This document shows, piece after piece, positions 4,747 to 7,166 of a DNA stretch of 7,166 nucleotides. Made by a program: the position numbers and the translations under genes. This DNA comes from an uncultured Collinsella sp. (GTDB lineage Bacteria; Actinomycetota; Coriobacteriia; Coriobacteriales; Coriobacteriaceae): the NCBI GenBank assembly GCA_902495985.1, contig CABUZF010000050.1:1-7166 (forward strand). The letters run 5' to 3'. Position 1 is the stretch's first letter. Each line of letters begins with the position of its first letter. The notes below the pieces were generated by a model. The model was given only the letters and a program-made list of their open reading frames with translations. It had not been told where the DNA came from and searched no databases.

Positions 4747-7166
4747 ATGTTTACTCCGCTTATCACTCATGATTCTGACGGCACTGCATTGGCGGCACCC
4801 GTTGATGCCGCACGTCGCAACGGTGCCACGTACAAGACGCGCACGATCGACGATCTGCGCATTAAGGACGATCGCCTGCGCGCCGCCATCGAGGGCACGG
4901 GGCACTTGCTGTTCGACGGCGGCATGGGCACCATGCTGCAGGCCGCTGGCATGAAGGCGGGCGCCCTGCCCGAGCTGCTCAACTTTGAGGAGCCCCAGGT
5001 TATCACTGATATCCAACGTCAATATGTCGAGGCCGGCTGCGACGTGATCACCGCCAACACCTTTGGCGCCAACGCCCACAAGCTCGACGGTGCCGCCACC
5101 GTGGCAGACGTCTTTGCCGCCGCTGTCGCCTGCGCCCGCGCGGCTGGTGCCCGCTACGTCGCCGGCGATATCGGCCCCATCGGCGCGCTGCTTCGCCCCC
5201 TGGGTACCCTGAGCTTCGACGAGGCCTACGACCTCTTTGCCGAGGAAGTGCGCGCCGGCGTCGCCGCGGGTGTGGACCTCTTTATTATCGAGACTATGAC
5301 CGACCTGGCCGAGATCAAGGCGGCCGTCCTCGCCTGTCGCGAAAACTCCGACCTGCCCGTCTTTGCCACCATGACCTTCGAGGAAGACGGTCGCACCTTC
5401 CTGGGCACGAGTCCCGAGGTGGCCGCCATCACGCTCGATGCCATCGGCGCCGACGTTTTGGGCATCAACTGCAGCCAGGGACCGGCCGAGCTACGAGGAC
5501 TCGCCGCACGTATGCTCACCGTTACCGATAAGCCCATTATGGTGCAGGCCAACGCGGGACTCCCCCATGTGGACGACGACGGCAACACCGTCTTTGATAT
5601 CCAAGCCCCCGAATACGCCGAGGCCGTCGCCGGCATGATCGCCGACGGCGTGAGCGTCGTGGGCGGCTGCTGCGGCACCACGCCGGCGCACATGGCGGCC
5701 CTGCGCACGCTTATCGACAACCACACGCCCAGCCCGCGCCGCCGCAAGCCCAGCATGTCGGTCACGAGCGCCCAAACGGTCGTGGACCTTCCCTGCGACG
5801 GCCACAAGATCGCCGTCATCGGCGAGCGCATCAACCCCACCGGCAAAAAGCGCCTGCAACAGGCCCTGCGCGACGGCGACCTGGACTACGTTGTGAGCCA
5901 GGGCATCAGCCAGCAGGAACAGGGCGCCGACATTCTGGACGTCAACGTGGGCCTGCCCGAGATCGACGAGGTCAAGATCATCCAACAGGCGACCGAACAG
6001 CTCCAGGGCTCCACGCTGCTGCCGCTGCAGATCGACTCCACCGACCCCGCAGCCGTCGAGGCCGCCGTGCGCCGCTACGCCGGCAAGCCCATCATCAACT
6101 CGGTCAATGGCAAGCAGCAGATCATGGATGAGATCTTTCCGCTGGTCGCCCACTACGGCACCAACGTTGTCGGCCTTACGCTCGACGAAGGCGGCATCCC
6201 CGATACCGCCGAGGCCCGCTTCGCCATCGCCGAGCGCATCGTGGCCGAGGCCGCCCGCTACGGCATCGGCCCGGACCGCATCCTCATCGACTGTCTGGTC
6301 ATGACCGCCTCGACCAATCAACGCCAGGCCGAACAGATCCTGCGCGCCATGTCCCTGTGCAAGGAGCGTCTGGGCGTCAAATGCGCGCTCGGCGTGTCGA
6401 ACATCAGCTTTGGCCTGCCTGCCCGCCCGCTGCTGGGTTCGGTCTTTTTGGCCGCCGCCTTCGGCGCGGGCCTGGACGCCCCCATCATGAACCCGGGCTC
6501 CAAGCGCTTTATGGATACCGTCTACAGCTATCGCGTGCTGAGCGTTGAGGACGAGGGCTCGACCGGATACATCGAGCGCTACGCCGGCTGGACCGATCCG
6601 TACAAGATCGCCGCCAACCCGGCAGCTGCTCAGGCAGTATCGACCGACGCTGTGCCCGCTGCTGGCACCGCCGGCACCGACGGCAACGACGACCCGATTC
6701 GTCGCATGGTCGTCTCGGGCCGCAAAGGCGAGATCGCTGCCGAGACCGAGCGTCTGCTGACAGACCACGACGCTATGGACCTCATCAACAATCACTTTAT
6801 CCCCGCCCTCGATGAGGTCGGAGTCCTCTTTGACCAGGGCAAGTTCTTCTTGCCGCAGCTTATGGCTTCGGCCGAGGCCGCACGCGTGGGCTTCGACACC
6901 ATCAAGCGCCTAATGCCCGCCGGCGAGATCGCCGACAAGGGCAAGATCTGCGTGGCCACCGTCAAGGGCGACATCCACGATATTGGCAAGAACATCGTCA
7001 AGATGCTGCTCGATAACTACGGCTACACCGTCTTTGACCTAGGCCGCGACGTCGACCCGCAAGAGGTGCTCAAGACCGTGCAGGAGCGTGACATTAAGCT
7101 CGTCGGCCTCTCGGCGCTTATGACTACCACGGTCGTCGCCATGGAGGAGACCATCAAGCTGCTTCA
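4747..7166 (+). CDS. metH: B12-dependent methionine synthase (MetH), 3' end cut by window
   Basis: MetH transfers the methyl group of 5-methyltetrahydrofolate through cobalamin to homocysteine, giving methionine and tetrahydrofolate in the cytoplasm. The frame is open for 806 codons to the window edge. Modules in order are a homocysteine-binding barrel (about 52-325; DGGMGTMLQ at 57-65, zinc cysteines C242 in GINCSQG and C308/C309 in GGCCGT), a pterin-binding barrel (about 353-600; IGERINPTG at 358-366, GADILDVNVG at 393-402, NSVNGK at 451-456), a cobalamin cap helix bundle (about 648-730) and a Rossmann B12-binding domain from about 733. The last carries DIHDIG (742-747), where H744 should be the lower cobalt ligand, and SAL at 789-791. 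About 35 extra residues precede the usual family start, and an Ala/Thr/Gly-rich linker lies at about 624-648. By family comparison roughly 50-60 residues of the B12 domain are missing. The activation module is probably absent here because the preceding gene supplies it. Confidence 0.96.
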   Translation, partial: MFTPLITHDSDGTALAAPVDAARRNGATYKTRTIDDLRIKDDRLRAAIEGTGHLLFDGGMGTMLQAAGMKAGALPELLNFEEPQVITDIQRQYVEAGCDVITANTFGANAHKLDGAATVADVFAAAVACARAAGARYVAGDIGPIGALLRPLGTLSFDEAYDLFAEEVRAGVAAGVDLFIIETMTDLAEIKAAVLACRENSDLPVFATMTFEEDGRTFLGTSPEVAAITLDAIGADVLGINCSQGPAELRGLAARMLTVTDKPIMVQANAGLPHVDDDGNTVFDIQAPEYAEAVAGMIADGVSVVGGCCGTTPAHMAALRTLIDNHTPSPRRRKPSMSVTSAQTVVDLPCDGHKIAVIGERINPTGKKRLQQALRDGDLDYVVSQGISQQEQGADILDVNVGLPEIDEVKIIQQATEQLQGSTLLPLQIDSTDPAAVEAAVRRYAGKPIINSVNGKQQIMDEIFPLVAHYGTNVVGLTLDEGGIPDTAEARFAIAERIVAEAARYGIGPDRILIDCLVMTASTNQRQAEQILRAMSLCKERLGVKCALGVSNISFGLPARPLLGSVFLAAAFGAGLDAPIMNPGSKRFMDTVYSYRVLSVEDEGSTGYIERYAGWTDPYKIAANPAAAQAVSTDAVPAAGTAGTDGNDDPIRRMVVSGRKGEIAAETERLLTDHDAMDLINNHFIPALDEVGVLFDQGKFFLPQLMASAEAARVGFDTIKRLMPAGEIADKGKICVATVKGDIHDIGKNIVKMLLDNYGYTVFDLGRDVDPQEVLKTVQERDIKLVGLSALMTTTVVAMEETIKLL

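Noticed and set aside
4108..5079. 323-codon minus-strand frame antisense to the activation gene and the metH start
   Set aside because: It overlaps two genes with clear family motifs and has no recognisable domain.
5491..6795. 434-codon minus-strand frame antisense to metH
   Set aside because: Long antisense frames are expected in high-GC genes; it is rich in Val-Gly-Asp-His and carries no motif, while the plus frame holds all the MetH motifs.

Overview
The window reads as chromosomal DNA from a high-GC Gram-positive gut actinobacterium of the class Coriobacteriia, most likely Collinsella or a close relative. This is inferred from three things: the GC-rich third-position codon use, the wording of the protein motifs, and the pairing of a type III glutamine synthetase with a split B12-dependent methionine synthase. 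No rRNA or other taxonomic marker is present, so the genus is a judgement and not a proof.

Layout. Positions 40-116 hold a tRNA-Glu(UUC) gene with an encoded CCA, followed by an intrinsic terminator (128-159). Positions 160-500 have no convincing protein gene. They hold a tRNA T-arm-like palindrome (170-190) and an AT-richer 233-bp segment (215-447) bounded by 41-bp imperfect inverted repeats, which resembles a MITE or dispersed intergenic repeat. The region ends at a terminator for the minus-strand gene (500-531). Positions 563-2650 (minus) encode a complete 695-residue type III glutamine synthetase. A 426-bp divergent intergenic region (2651-3076) carries several palindromes and a plausible glnN promoter.

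From 3077 to the right edge is a tightly packed plus-strand methionine operon. It encodes methylenetetrahydrofolate reductase (metF, 290 aa), a free-standing methionine synthase reactivation-domain protein (262 aa, start codon overlapping the metF stop), and B12-dependent methionine synthase (metH, 806 codons visible, cut off by the window end inside its cobalamin-binding domain).

How the genes work together. MetF makes 5-methyltetrahydrofolate. MetH moves that methyl group through cobalamin to homocysteine to make methionine. The separate activation protein should bind MetH and S-adenosylmethionine so that accidentally oxidised cob(II)alamin can be reductively remethylated. The divergent glutamine synthetase assimilates ammonium and is a separate transcription unit with its own terminator.

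I found no CRISPR array, toxin-antitoxin pair, phage gene, transposase or defence system. The least explained parts are the inverted-repeat element at 215-447, the T-arm-like relic beside the tRNA, and the palindromes of the divergent control region.
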